Assembly (NCBI GenBank): GCA_029099805.1
Contig: JAQXOR010000137.1
Location: 1 to 41,830, forward strand
Direction: 5' to 3'
DNA: 41,830 bases
Source: Lachnospiraceae bacterium
Lineage (GTDB): Bacteria; Bacillota; Clostridia; Lachnospirales; Lachnospiraceae
In this document: positions 16,241 through 24,779 of the stretch, in pieces
How the letters are laid out: every line of letters begins with the position of its first letter
Numbering within the stretch: the first letter of the stretch is position 1
Program-made: the position numbers and the translations under genes
Notes under the pieces: generated by a model
What the model saw: the letters and a program-made list of their open reading frames with translations, nothing else
Told to the model about the DNA's origin: nothing
The model's database searches: none

Positions 16241-17155
16241 ATGGAGTACGTTCTGACAACAGATGCTTTATGTAAAAACTATAAAAATTTCAAAGCATTG
16301 AACGGATTGTCTATGCATGTCCCGAAAGGAGCAATTTATGGGTTTGTTGGGAAAAACGGAGCCGGAAAAACAACACTGATTCGACTGATTTGCGGACTGC
16401 AGGAGCCTACATCCGGGGAGTTTACGTTGTACGGAAGAAAGAGTACGGAGAAAGACATGGTAAAATCCCGCAGAAGAATGGGAGCGGTAGTGGAAACACC
16501 GTCTATTTATCTGAATATGACGGCAGAGGAAAATCTAAAGCAGCAATACAGGATTTTAGGGCTTCCGTCATTTGACGGTTTGCAGGACATTTTGCAGCTT
16601 GTCGGACTTCCGGATACCGGAAAAAAGGAAGCAAAGCATTTTTCACTCGGAATGAAGCAAAGACTTGGAATTGCGATTGCCCTTTGCGGCGACCCGGATT
16701 TTCTGGTTCTGGATGAACCGATTAACGGGCTGGACCCGCAGGGGATTATTGAAATCAGGGAATTAATATTAAAGCTGAACAGAGAACGGCAGATTACGGT
16801 ACTGATTTCCAGCCATATTTTAGACGAGCTTTCCAAGTTTGCAACCCATTACGGCTTTATTGACAGCGGACGTATTGTAAAAGAGCTGAGTGCGGAGGAT
16901 TTAGAGGCTTCCTGCAGAAAGAGCATCCATGTGGAGGTCAGTGACAGCAAGGCACTCGCAAAGGTACTTGATGCAAGAGGTACGGAATATAAAATTTTAT
17001 CGGAGAGGGAAGCTGATATCTATGAGAAGCTTAGCATTACGAAGCTTGCCCTTGCTCTGAACGAAAAGAATTGTGAGATTTATTCCGTGACAGAGAGAGA
17101 TGAGTCTTTGGAGAGCTATTACGTAAATCTGGTAGGAGGTGGGATGAATGAGTAA
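16241..17155 (+). CDS. ABC transporter ATP-binding protein (BcrA-like)
   Basis: 304 residues. Walker A is GKNGAGKTTL (about 36-45), the signature is FSLGMKQRLG, and Walker B is FLVLDEPINGLDP. The 60-80 residue C-terminal extension is typical of the bacitracin/lantibiotic-immunity type (BcrA, LanF). It overlaps the permease start by 8 bases, so translation is coupled. A ribosome site of GGAGGATAACGG precedes it, and regulation is probably through the TCTTTAC boxes upstream. It probably exports or removes a membrane-active compound; the substrate is not readable. Confidence 0.9.
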   Translation: MEYVLTTDALCKNYKNFKALNGLSMHVPKGAIYGFVGKNGAGKTTLIRLICGLQEPTSGEFTLYGRKSTEKDMVKSRRRMGAVVETPSIYLNMTAEENLKQQYRILGLPSFDGLQDILQLVGLPDTGKKEAKHFSLGMKQRLGIAIALCGDPDFLVLDEPINGLDPQGIIEIRELILKLNRERQITVLISSHILDELSKFATHYGFIDSGRIVKELSAEDLEASCRKSIHVEVSDSKALAKVLDARGTEYKILSEREADIYEKLSITKLALALNEKNCEIYSVTERDESLESYYVNLVGGGMNE

Positions 17156-17993
17156 ATTGATTTCTGCAAATTTTTCACGATTGTTTCATAGTATGATTTT
17201 CCGGCTCTGTATGTTATTTGAGTTTGGCTTTGCGGTATTTGCGGTAGGGACACGGTTTCGCGATTTACTGATGGCACCGGAGTATGCTTTCCATACAGCG
17301 GACGGATTATGGTTTGCGGGTGGTATCTATTTTGGTATTATAGTAGCTGTTTTTACCGGCATCTGGGTCGGAACGGATTACAGTGACGGAACAATACGAA
17401 ATAAGCTGGTGGTAGGACATACCAGAGGAGAGATTTACGGTGCGAACTGGGTGGTTTGCGTATCCGCAGCTCTTATGATGCATGTTGTTTACATTGTGAC
17501 GATAGCCGGGCTCGGCTGTCTGCTGCTTGAGCCGTTTGAAACGCCGGTGCAGACGCTGGTGCTTTGCTCTCTGGCAAGTATTGTAACAGTGGTCGCGATG
17601 GTTTCCCTGTTTTTACTCCTTGCCATGCTGATACACAGTAAATCAACGGGAGTGGTTGTGGCAATTCTTACGGCACTGGCACTGACTATGGCAGGAGTGA
17701 CGGTTTACAGCAAGCTTCAGGCACCGGAGTATATCGAAAGCAGCTTTATAATGAATGAGGAAGGACAGATTGTGCAGGGAGAACCGATACCGAACCCGAA
17801 TTATTTACGGGGGACGAAGCGGAAGGTTTATGAATTCCTTATGGATTTTCAGCCGTGCAGTCAGATGATGGAGTATGCCTTCAGTGAGGAACCGCCGAAA
17901 AATCTCGCCGTATTACCGGTCTATTCACTTATAGTTACAGTCGGTACCTCTTTGGGCGGCTGCTACTTTTTCAGACGGAAGGATTTGAAGTAA
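17148..17993 (+). CDS. ABC-2 type membrane permease
   Basis: 281 residues with about six hydrophobic segments and the first extracellular stretch preceding a GTDYSDGTIRNKLVVGHTR motif, found in ABC-2 permeases of bacitracin/lantibiotic-immunity type systems. It overlaps the ATPase gene and therefore forms a transporter with it. The sensor kinase follows 86 bases downstream. Confidence 0.85.
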   Translation: MSKLISANFSRLFHSMIFRLCMLFEFGFAVFAVGTRFRDLLMAPEYAFHTADGLWFAGGIYFGIIVAVFTGIWVGTDYSDGTIRNKLVVGHTRGEIYGANWVVCVSAALMMHVVYIVTIAGLGCLLLEPFETPVQTLVLCSLASIVTVVAMVSLFLLLAMLIHSKSTGVVVAILTALALTMAGVTVYSKLQAPEYIESSFIMNEEGQIVQGEPIPNPNYLRGTKRKVYEFLMDFQPCSQMMEYAFSEEPPKNLAVLPVYSLIVTVGTSLGGCYFFRRKDLK

Positions 17994-18079
17994 GGTAAGG
18001 GACAAACGGGAGTGAAAGGTATGTAGGAAAATAGATGCTTATTCGGTGAATTTATAAAAAGAGCAGTAAGGAGGTAGCT

Positions 18080-18982
18080 ATGGAAGTCTGGTTGTGGACC
18101 GTTATCGGTAGTATGGCGGTGATAATTATTGTTCTGATTATAAAAGTTCGTAGTCAGCAAAGGGCGATACATGATATTTCGTCAGACTTTGCCGAACGGC
18201 TCATGACCGACACGAATACCTTGATTGATACAGCAAGTCATGATAAGTATATTAGACAACTGGCAATCGAGATAAACAGGCAGTTACGTAAGCTGCGGGA
18301 ACAAAGACACCGCTTTGAACAGGGGGATTTGGAGCTTAAAAATGCGGTTACAAACATTTCTCACGACCTGCGTACACCGCTGACCGCCATCTGGGGGTAT
18401 CTGGACTTATTGGAAGAGGAGGAGCTGTCAGCGCCTGTTTCCGGGTACGTTGAAATGATTCGGAACAGAGCGGAATTATTGTCACAGCTGACAGAGGAGC
18501 TTTTCCGATATTCCGTTATTTTAGCGGAAGGCAAAGAGCTTGCCAAAGAACCTGTTGTGTTAAACGCAGTATTGGAAGAAAGCGTTGCGGCATTTTATGC
18601 TGTGCTTACGGAACGGGGAATTACTCCGGAAATCAGGATGCCAAAGAAGAAAATAGTACGTGTCTTGGATCGCTCCGCTTTATCCAGAGTGTTTTCTAAT
18701 CTGCTGAATAATGCCCTGAAATACAGTGACGGAGATTTGGAAATTGTATTGTCGGAGAATGGCGAAATGGAATTTGCGAATCAGGCGTCCGGACTGGATG
18801 AGGTGCAGGTCGGGAAGCTGTTTGACCGTTTTTATACGGTGGAGGCAGCCAGAACGTCAACGGGACTGGGCCTTTCCATTGCAAAAACTCTGGTGGAACA
18901 GATGAGCGGAAGTATAACGGCACAATATGAAAGGGAAAGGCTGAAAATCAGAGTTTATTTTCCGGAGGAAGGAACCGAGTGA
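18080..18982 (+). CDS. Sensor histidine kinase
   Basis: 300 residues. One N-terminal membrane segment (about 5-24) with almost no extracellular loop, then a coiled linker. The HisKA box NISHDLRTPL carries H95, the N box is LLNNALKYSDG, and the G2 box is STGLGLSIAKTLVEQM. The near absence of a sensor loop is a feature of intramembrane-sensing kinases that detect stress through a partner transporter, which suits its place after the ABC genes. The response regulator at 15483 is the likely partner. Confidence 0.9.
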   Translation: MEVWLWTVIGSMAVIIIVLIIKVRSQQRAIHDISSDFAERLMTDTNTLIDTASHDKYIRQLAIEINRQLRKLREQRHRFEQGDLELKNAVTNISHDLRTPLTAIWGYLDLLEEEELSAPVSGYVEMIRNRAELLSQLTEELFRYSVILAEGKELAKEPVVLNAVLEESVAAFYAVLTERGITPEIRMPKKKIVRVLDRSALSRVFSNLLNNALKYSDGDLEIVLSENGEMEFANQASGLDEVQVGKLFDRFYTVEAARTSTGLGLSIAKTLVEQMSGSITAQYERERLKIRVYFPEEGTE

Positions 18983-19012
18983 CAAAGGTCCGCCACCTTA
19001 TTATCGGTTTAG

Positions 19013-19045
19013 GAAAGCACGGAATCATTCAGTGCTTTCTTAATG
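19013..19045 (+). terminator. Rho-independent terminator after the kinase gene
   Basis: GAAAGCAC (19013-19020) pairs with GTGCTTTC (19032-19039) across an 11-base loop, followed by TTAATGTT. Confidence 0.6.
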
Positions 19046-19070
19046 TTGTTAAAAATAAATTCCTTCGCGA

Positions 19071-19099
19071 TTGACAGAATTGTCTGAAACGTGTAAAAT
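19071..19099 (+). promoter_or_regulatory. Promoter of the cation exchanger
   Basis: TTGACA (19071-19076), 17-base spacer, TAAAAT (19094-19099). Confidence 0.7.
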
Positions 19100-19152
19100 A
19101 AGGGAATGATTTAACAAAAAGAAAAAGGCAGAAATGTCAGGAGGACGTTCGG

Positions 19153-20115
19153 ATGGAGCTTGCAATTACAATTCTTTTATTTGCAGTAGGTGTATTATTT
19201 GTCATTAAGGGCGGGGATTTCTTTGTGGACGCGGCGTCCTGGATGGCAGAGGTCAGCGGGATTCCGAAGCTGATTGTCGGTGCTACGGTAGTCAGTATCG
19301 CTACTACACTGCCGGAAATGCTGGTGTCTGTCATGGCTGCGTCGCAGGGAAAAGTAGATATGGCAGTAGGAAATGCAGTGGGAAGTGTGACGGCAAACAT
19401 AGGTCTGATTATGGCACTTTCTTTGGTTTGTATGCCGGGAATTATCAAGCGCAGTGATTATCTTATGAAAGGGATTTTGATGTGTTTTGCTGCGCTTCTT
19501 ATTGTAGGCTGCGGTTTCTTTGGTAAGGTTAATATTGTCTTTTCGGTGATTTTGATTCTTGTTTTTATTGTGTTTTGTGTGGAAAATGTGGGCAGTGCCA
19601 AAAAGACGATGGCGCGTGAGGGAAAAGAAGAAAAGGATCCTTCTCTTAAGCAGAAGAAAGTTGTGATTACAAATATCATCAAGTTTGTCATCGGTACAAT
19701 AGGAATTGTGTGGGGAGCCGATTTGCTGGTAGATAACGGAAGTGAACTTGCCCGTGTCTTCGGGGTATCCGAGCGTATTATCGGAGTGACGCTGGTGGCA
19801 GTCGGTACCTCTCTTCCGGAGCTGATTACGACAGTTACTGCAATTGTAAAGAAGCAGTCTGCACTTTCCGTCGGCAATATTCTCGGTGCAAATATTATTG
19901 ACATGACGTTAATTATGCCGCTGTCTGCTTTAGTGTCCGGAAAGGCGCTTCCGCTTGCCGAATCTGCGGCACGAATCGATTTGCCGGTATGTGCTCTTGT
20001 ATGTCTGGTAGCTGTAGTACCTGCAATGATAAAGTCGAAGTTTTGCAGATGGCAGGGTATTATGTTACTTGCAATATATGTGGCATATCTGATAGTTACG
20101 TTGCAATGTGCGTAA
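19153..20115 (+). CDS. Calcium/sodium exchanger family protein (CaCA, YrbG-like)
   Basis: 320 residues, polytopic. The two inverted alpha repeats that form the ion site are clear: VSIATTLPEMLVSVMAA with GNAVGSVTAN in the first half, and VAVGTSLPELITTVTA with GNILGANIIDMTL in the second. The charged loop near residues 150-175 separates the halves. This places it with prokaryotic Na+/Ca2+ (K+) exchangers. The ion pair is inferred from family. AGGAGG precedes the ATG, and the gene is monocistronic by its own promoter. Confidence 0.9.
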   Translation: MELAITILLFAVGVLFVIKGGDFFVDAASWMAEVSGIPKLIVGATVVSIATTLPEMLVSVMAASQGKVDMAVGNAVGSVTANIGLIMALSLVCMPGIIKRSDYLMKGILMCFAALLIVGCGFFGKVNIVFSVILILVFIVFCVENVGSAKKTMAREGKEEKDPSLKQKKVVITNIIKFVIGTIGIVWGADLLVDNGSELARVFGVSERIIGVTLVAVGTSLPELITTVTAIVKKQSALSVGNILGANIIDMTLIMPLSALVSGKALPLAESAARIDLPVCALVCLVAVVPAMIKSKFCRWQGIMLLAIYVAYLIVTLQCA

Positions 20116-20138
20116 GCCATAGATTGTGAACTTTTTAC

Positions 20139-20167
20139 TTGACACTTTCCGGTGCAGGTGGTAGTAT
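20139..20167 (+). promoter_or_regulatory. Sigma-A promoter of the MutS2-like leader
   Basis: Perfect TTGACA (20139-20144), 17-base spacer, TAGTAT (20162-20167). The start point falls near 20174. Confidence 0.7.
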
Positions 20168-20211
20168 AAGAGTGTCGTAAGACATAACACATTATTTGAA
20201 AAGAGGATTTT

Positions 20212-20256
20212 ATGTTAAGCATTGTAAGAAAAGAAAGAGAGATTGCCAACAACTAA
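20212..20256 (+). CDS. Candidate leader peptide (14 aa) upstream of the MutS2-like gene
   Basis: Reads MLSIVRKEREIANN. AAGAGG lies 5 bases before the ATG. It is placed between a consensus promoter and a terminator, like antibiotic-resistance leader peptides. It has an Arg-Lys-Glu-Arg core, and +X+ patterns of this sort are known stall sites on macrolide-bound ribosomes. The stop codon lies inside a small CAACAA/TTGTTG hairpin (20247-20263). A further pairing, CAGGGGG (20264-20270) with CCCTTTG (20294-20300), is possible. Confidence 0.5.
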   Translation: MLSIVRKEREIANN

Positions 20257-20361
20257 ATTGTTGCAGGGGGATGACTTTTACACCAGAGGTCTGCCCTTTG
20301 ATTTCTGCCTTACAAAGTGCTTCATAAATCAGTACGGATAGAGTTCGTTATTACGGGGATG

Positions 20362-20400
20362 AAAAGCATGGCTGTCAGGTCATGCTTTTATTGTTTTTAT
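20362..20400 (+). terminator. Rho-independent terminator in the MutS2-like leader
   Basis: AAAAGCATG (20362-20370) and CATGCTTTT (20381-20389) form a perfect 9-bp stem, followed by a T-rich run. It lies about 135 bases before the gene and after the leader ORF, as an attenuator would. A second hairpin (CTGC...GCAG with flanking pairs, about 20428-20470) follows. Confidence 0.75.
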
Positions 20401-20524
20401 CAGTATTTTAACGAATGGTTCGAGGTCATGGATTTATCTGCTCTTTTGGCAGAATTCATGGCTTTTCTTTGTTGTTCATTAGGAGATTGCGTGACGGAAT
20501 TATTTTAGAAGGGAAATGACAGAA

Positions 20525-22600
20525 ATGAGTATATCAGAAAAAAATAAAGCTGAACAATTATTGGAATTTGACAGGATAAAGGAGCTATGGGCAGAGTATG
20601 CTTTGACAGATGCGGCAAAGGAGCAGATACGGCAGGCAAAACCGATTCTGTCGGAAGCAGAGCTTCTTGTAAAGCAACGGGAAACCAGTCAGGGGAAGCG
20701 GATGATTGAGCTTTGCGGCAATCCACCGCTTGCCTCTGTACAGGGGCTTGCGGATATTGTGGAGATTGCGGGAAAGGGGGACTGTCTTGGTGTAGAGCAG
20801 CTGTTGCAGGTACAGCAGGCACTTACGATGGTGTCTCGTTTGAAACGATATTTATGTCAGGGAAAGCAGTATGAGATTTCTCTGAGTTATTACGAAGGAA
20901 ATTTGGAAGCACTGGATGAATTGAGAGAGAATATCTATGTGCAGATAGTGAATGAACAGGTATCCGATAATGCCTCCAGATTATTGAAAACTCTGCGTGG
21001 AGAGATTACACTTGCGGAAAGCCGGATGAGAGAAAAGGCAGATGCAGTGATGCGTGCCTATAAGGAGTGTATGTCCGACAGCTTCAGTACCTTCCGGAAC
21101 GGTCGCGTGTGTGTACCGGTAAAGAAGGAGTATAAGTTTAAGATTGCGGGAAGTGTTATCGACAAATCTTCTACCGGAAGTACACTTTTTATCGAGCCGA
21201 CGGCATGCGCGGATTATTATGCAAAGCTGCAGGAGCTTCGTATGGAAGAGGAAAACGAGGTGCGCAGAATCTTGTATGAACTGACGGTACAGGTGTATAA
21301 TAATGGGGAAGCGATAAAGGAGAATATCAGGTACATCGAAAAACTGGACTTTATTTTTTCCAAGGGAAAGCTTAGTTTCCTGTATGACGGAGCAGAGCCG
21401 GAGATTTTAACGGAACGAAGAATTGTACTTACGGATGCAAGACATCCGTTGATGAAAAAGGAGGTGTGCGTACCGTTACAGTTTTCTATCGGAGACGGCA
21501 TAAACGGGATTGTGATTACGGGACCGAATACCGGAGGAAAAACAGTAGCCTTAAAGACGGTAGCATTAAACTGTATGCTTGCCCAGTGCGGACTTCATGT
21601 AGCATGTAAGGAAGCAAAAATCTGTATGAACAGTAATTTCCTGTGCGATATCGGGGACGGACAGAGTTTGTCTGAAAATCTGTCTACGTTTTCGGCGCAT
21701 ATCACAAATGTACTGGATATCTTACGCCGTGTAAATAATCAGAGTCTGGTTCTGATGGATGAGCTTGGGTCAGGGACAGACCCGCTTGAGGGTATGGGAA
21801 TTGCGGTGGCAATTTTGGAGGAATTGAAAAAGAGCGGCGCATTATTTCTTGTTACCACTCATTATCCGGAAGTAAAGGTTTATGCGGAAAAAACAGAGGG
21901 TATTGTAAATGCCCGCATGACCTTTGACAAGGAGAATCTGAAGCCATTGTACCGGATGGTTATCGGAGAGGCAGGAGAAAGCTGTGCATTTCATATTGCA
22001 AAGAGGCTGGGAATGCCGGACTTTATGCTGAAAAGAGCGGCAGCGGCAGCGTATGGGGAAGAAAAGCCGGGAGGACAGTCGGAACCGGTGGAACAAGAGA
22101 GAATCTGCAACAGACAATCAGGTAAGGAGGATGCGTCTGCCTATGAAACGGAGAATGGTACGGGTCATGTAGAAGAGGCAGAAGAAGCAGAAAAAGAATT
22201 CCGAAAGGAATTTTCGCCCCGTATCGTAAAGAAAAAAACTCCGGCTACAAAGAAAGCGAGAGGACGGGAGTATCAAATCGGGGACAGTGTTATGGTGTAT
22301 CCCGACAAGAAAATCGGAATCGTGTGTCAGCCGGAAAATGAAAAGGGTGTGCTGCAGATTCAGATGCCGAATAAGAAAATTTGGATTAACCACAAGCGCG
22401 TAAAGCTTCATGTGGCGGCGGAACAGTTATATCCGGAGGATTACGATTTCTCCATTCTCTTTGACAGTGTGGAGACAAGAAAGCTGCGCCACGATATGGA
22501 GCGGAAGCATATGGAGGGTGCGGAGCTTACGCTTGAAGGGACAGAAGCCGAGCGGGCGGAGATGCTCGGAAAGAAAAACAGACAGAAAAAGGAGATGTGA
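20525..22600 (+). CDS. MutS2-like ATPase with KOW-like segment, no Smr domain
   Basis: About 691 residues. The N-terminal half has the MutS core/lever pattern with the DSFSTFRNGRVCVPVKKEYK and STGSTLFIEP blocks typical of MutS2. Walker A is GPNTGGKT (about 333-340), Walker B is LVLMDELGSGTDP, followed by the TTHYPEVK switch. A charged linker (about 515-580) leads to a KOW-like stretch (YQIGDSVMVYPDKKIGIVCQ). The protein then ends without the C-terminal Smr nuclease-like domain normal for MutS2, and is about 90 residues short of typical MutS2. MutS2 of B. subtilis is reported to act on collided ribosomes. The start at 20525 has better spacing to GAAGGG than 20516. The leader-peptide attenuator upstream hints at translation-stress control. 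Confidence 0.85.
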   Translation: MSISEKNKAEQLLEFDRIKELWAEYALTDAAKEQIRQAKPILSEAELLVKQRETSQGKRMIELCGNPPLASVQGLADIVEIAGKGDCLGVEQLLQVQQALTMVSRLKRYLCQGKQYEISLSYYEGNLEALDELRENIYVQIVNEQVSDNASRLLKTLRGEITLAESRMREKADAVMRAYKECMSDSFSTFRNGRVCVPVKKEYKFKIAGSVIDKSSTGSTLFIEPTACADYYAKLQELRMEEENEVRRILYELTVQVYNNGEAIKENIRYIEKLDFIFSKGKLSFLYDGAEPEILTERRIVLTDARHPLMKKEVCVPLQFSIGDGINGIVITGPNTGGKTVALKTVALNCMLAQCGLHVACKEAKICMNSNFLCDIGDGQSLSENLSTFSAHITNVLDILRRVNNQSLVLMDELGSGTDPLEGMGIAVAILEELKKSGALFLVTTHYPEVKVYAEKTEGIVNARMTFDKENLKPLYRMVIGEAGESCAFHIAKRLGMPDFMLKRAAAAAYGEEKPGGQSEPVEQERICNRQSGKEDASAYETENGTGHVEEAEEAEKEFRKEFSPRIVKKKTPATKKARGREYQIGDSVMVYPDKKIGIVCQPENEKGVLQIQMPNKKIWINHKRVKLHVAAEQLYPEDYDFSILFDSVETRKLRHDMERKHMEGAELTLEGTEAERAEMLGKKNRQKKEM

Positions 22601-22604
22601 CACG

Positions 22605-24575
22605 ATGATTCAAAAATATGTATTTGGCAGTCCGATTGAAACGGATGCGGTTGTGGAGGATATTCCCGTTTCCGGAGAGAAGCTTCCCTTTTTTGAGCTA
22701 ACAGGCGATAACGGCTTTCTGTATCAGCTTGCCGAAAAGGATATCGTTTACGGTCTGGGGGAACAGGTACGCGGCATCAACAAGCGCGGCTGGAAATATG
22801 TAAGCTGTAACAGTGACAATCCGCATCATCAGGAGGATACCGTGTCGTTGTACGGGGCGCATAACTTCCTTCTTATTTCCGGTGAAGAACTGTTCGGCGT
22901 GTTTTTCGATTATCCGGGAAGCATGAGCTTTGATATCGGTTTTACAAGACGCGATACAATGAAGGTTTTGACTTCGGATTTCAATTTATATGTATATATC
23001 ATTACCGGAGAAAACGAAAAGGAAATTGTGAAACAGTTCCGCAGAATAATCGGGCAGAGCTATATTGCTCCGAAGTGGGCGTTCGGCTACGGTCAGAGCA
23101 GGTGGGGATATAAGTCCGCAGACGAAATACGTACGGTTGCGGAAGAATACCGCAAACGTAATATTCCGATTGACAGCATCTATCTTGACATTGATTATAT
23201 GGAACACTACAAGGATTTTACCGTAAATGAAGAGACATTTCCGGAGATTGAAAAATTCTGCGCCGAAATGAAGGCTATGGGAATTCATTTGGTTCCGATT
23301 ATCGATGCGGGTGTTAAAATCGAGAAGGGATATTCCGTATATGAGGAGGGGGTCCGTAATAATTATTTTTGTAAGGACGAGAACGGCAATGATTTTACCG
23401 GTGCCGTCTGGCCGGGGCGGGTTCATTTTCCGGATTTCCTGGATCCGGAAGTAAGGAAATGGTTCGGTGAAAAGTATTCGATTTTGCTTGAGAAGGGATT
23501 CGACGGATTTTGGAACGATATGAACGAGCCTGCGATATTTTATTCTGAGAAACGTCTTGCGTCTGTAATGGAACGTATCAACGAGCTGAGTAAGGAAAAC
23601 ATGGGAACAGACGGATTCTTTGAGTTTACCGGGCTGGTAAACGGAATCAGTAATAATACCGGTGATTATGATTGCTTTTTCCATAAGGTAGACGGAAAAA
23701 TGCTTCCGCACAGTAAAGTTCATAATCTGTACGGCTATAACATGACGAAGGCAGCGGGAGAAGCGTTCAAAAAGCTTTCACCGGAGAAAAGGATTCTTAT
23801 GTTTTCACGCTCCTCCTATATCGGGGCACACCGGTACGGCGGAATCTGGCAGGGAGACAATAAGTCCTGGTGGTCCCATCTTTTGATGAATCTTCAGATG
23901 ATGCCGTCGTTAAATATGACAGGGTTCCTTTATACGGGAGCGGATACCGGCGGCTTTGGCAGCGACACGACCGAGGATTTAATGCTTCGCTGGTTACAGC
24001 TTTCCGTGTTCCTGCCGTTATTCCGGAATCATTCTGCACAGGGGACACGGCCGCAGGAGCTTTACCGTTTTGAAAACTGCGAGGACTGCAAAAGAATGAT
24101 TGAAATTCGCTACGGACTGATTCCTTATCTCTACAGTGAGTATAGGAAGGCTATTCTGAGAGATGAAATGATGTATAGACCTCTTGCATTTGATTTTCGC
24201 GAGGATGAGGATGCAAGGAGTGTGGAGGATCAGCTGCTTCTCGGAAACGAGCTTATGATAGCTCCGGTATACAAGCAGAATGCAACCGGAAGATATGTTT
24301 ATCTGCCGGAGGAGATGATGCTTGTGCGGATGCGAAGTCCGGAGGATTTTGAAACGGAAACGGTAGAACCGGGGCATCATTATATCCGGGCCGAGCTGAA
24401 TGAGCTTGTGTTTTTTATCCGTAAGGATAAGGCAATTCCGTTTGGAACAGCGGCACCTGATACCGCCCGGCTGGACACTTCTTCTTTGAGATTCATCGGA
24501 TATCCGGAGGCAGGCTATGAGCTCTGTGAGGAGGAGGGAACTTCTGTTTTGCATATGTTTGAAGAGCATAAATAG
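22605..24575 (+). CDS. Glycoside hydrolase family 31 (alpha-glucosidase-like)
   Basis: 656 residues with no signal peptide, so cytoplasmic. The GH31 catalytic nucleophile is D305 in GFWNDMNEPAIF. The acid/base region is RSSYIGAHRYGGIWQGDNKSWW, and FLPLFRNHSAQGT follows. N-terminal beta domain, (beta/alpha)8 barrel and C-terminal beta domain are all present by length. It hydrolyses alpha-glucosidic (or related alpha-glycosidic) bonds; the precise substrate is not readable. AAGGAG lies ten bases before the ATG, and the gene begins 4 bases after the MutS2-like stop, so the two are probably cotranscribed. A longer frame to 22410 is only the overlap with that gene. Confidence 0.9.
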   Translation: MIQKYVFGSPIETDAVVEDIPVSGEKLPFFELTGDNGFLYQLAEKDIVYGLGEQVRGINKRGWKYVSCNSDNPHHQEDTVSLYGAHNFLLISGEELFGVFFDYPGSMSFDIGFTRRDTMKVLTSDFNLYVYIITGENEKEIVKQFRRIIGQSYIAPKWAFGYGQSRWGYKSADEIRTVAEEYRKRNIPIDSIYLDIDYMEHYKDFTVNEETFPEIEKFCAEMKAMGIHLVPIIDAGVKIEKGYSVYEEGVRNNYFCKDENGNDFTGAVWPGRVHFPDFLDPEVRKWFGEKYSILLEKGFDGFWNDMNEPAIFYSEKRLASVMERINELSKENMGTDGFFEFTGLVNGISNNTGDYDCFFHKVDGKMLPHSKVHNLYGYNMTKAAGEAFKKLSPEKRILMFSRSSYIGAHRYGGIWQGDNKSWWSHLLMNLQMMPSLNMTGFLYTGADTGGFGSDTTEDLMLRWLQLSVFLPLFRNHSAQGTRPQELYRFENCEDCKRMIEIRYGLIPYLYSEYRKAILRDEMMYRPLAFDFREDEDARSVEDQLLLGNELMIAPVYKQNATGRYVYLPEEMMLVRMRSPEDFETETVEPGHHYIRAELNELVFFIRKDKAIPFGTAAPDTARLDTSSLRFIGYPEAGYELCEEEGTSVLHMFEEHK

Positions 24576-24589
24576 GGAATGAAAAATGA

Positions 24590-24619
24590 GTATACAGTGG
24601 GATTGCTTCGATTGTATAC
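24590..24619. repeat. Inverted repeat after the GH31 gene
   Basis: GTATACA (24590-24596) and TGTATAC (24613-24619) form a perfect 7-bp inverted repeat without a T run. It could be a weak stem or an operator upstream of the gdhA promoter. Confidence 0.35.
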
Positions 24620-24644
24620 GATGATACATTTTTGTTGAAACTAC

Positions 24645-24673
24645 TTGCGGAATAGAATATTTTGGTGTATAAT
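24645..24673 (+). promoter_or_regulatory. Promoter of gdhA
   Basis: TTGCGG (24645-24650), 17-base spacer, perfect TATAAT (24668-24673). About 100 bases of structured leader follow before the start codon. Confidence 0.65.
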
Positions 24674-24686
24674 ATTTGCGAAACAC

Positions 24687-24770
24687 TTAGCGCATTACTT
24701 TTTTAGGAAGTATTCCTAAGAAGGATGCGCTATTGTTTTCGCCAATATTTTCCTAGGACGGAAAGGAGAC
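24687..24770 (+). promoter_or_regulatory. Structured 5' leader of gdhA
   Basis: An outer stem pairs TAGCGCAT (24688-24695) with ATGCGCTA (24725-24732). It encloses a perfect TTAGGAA/TTCCTAA stem (24703-24709, 24713-24719). TTGTTTT follows, so the whole can act as a terminator. A later TTTCC can pair with GGAAA next to the ribosome site, so translation might also be gated. No known riboswitch class was recognised. Confidence 0.5.
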
Positions 24771-24779
24771 TTTATTAAC

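Noticed and set aside
19458-20252. 264-codon minus-strand ORF opposite the cation exchanger
   Set aside because: A shadow of the exchanger frame, whose alpha-repeat motifs are unmistakable; the minus translation shows no family features.
20317-20508. 63-codon ORF in the MutS2-like leader
   Set aside because: It runs through the perfect terminator hairpin, has no ribosome site and no recognisable protein features.
24687-24770. Known glutamine riboswitch before gdhA
   Set aside because: The short leader shows only nested plain stems and none of the conserved bases I know for that class.
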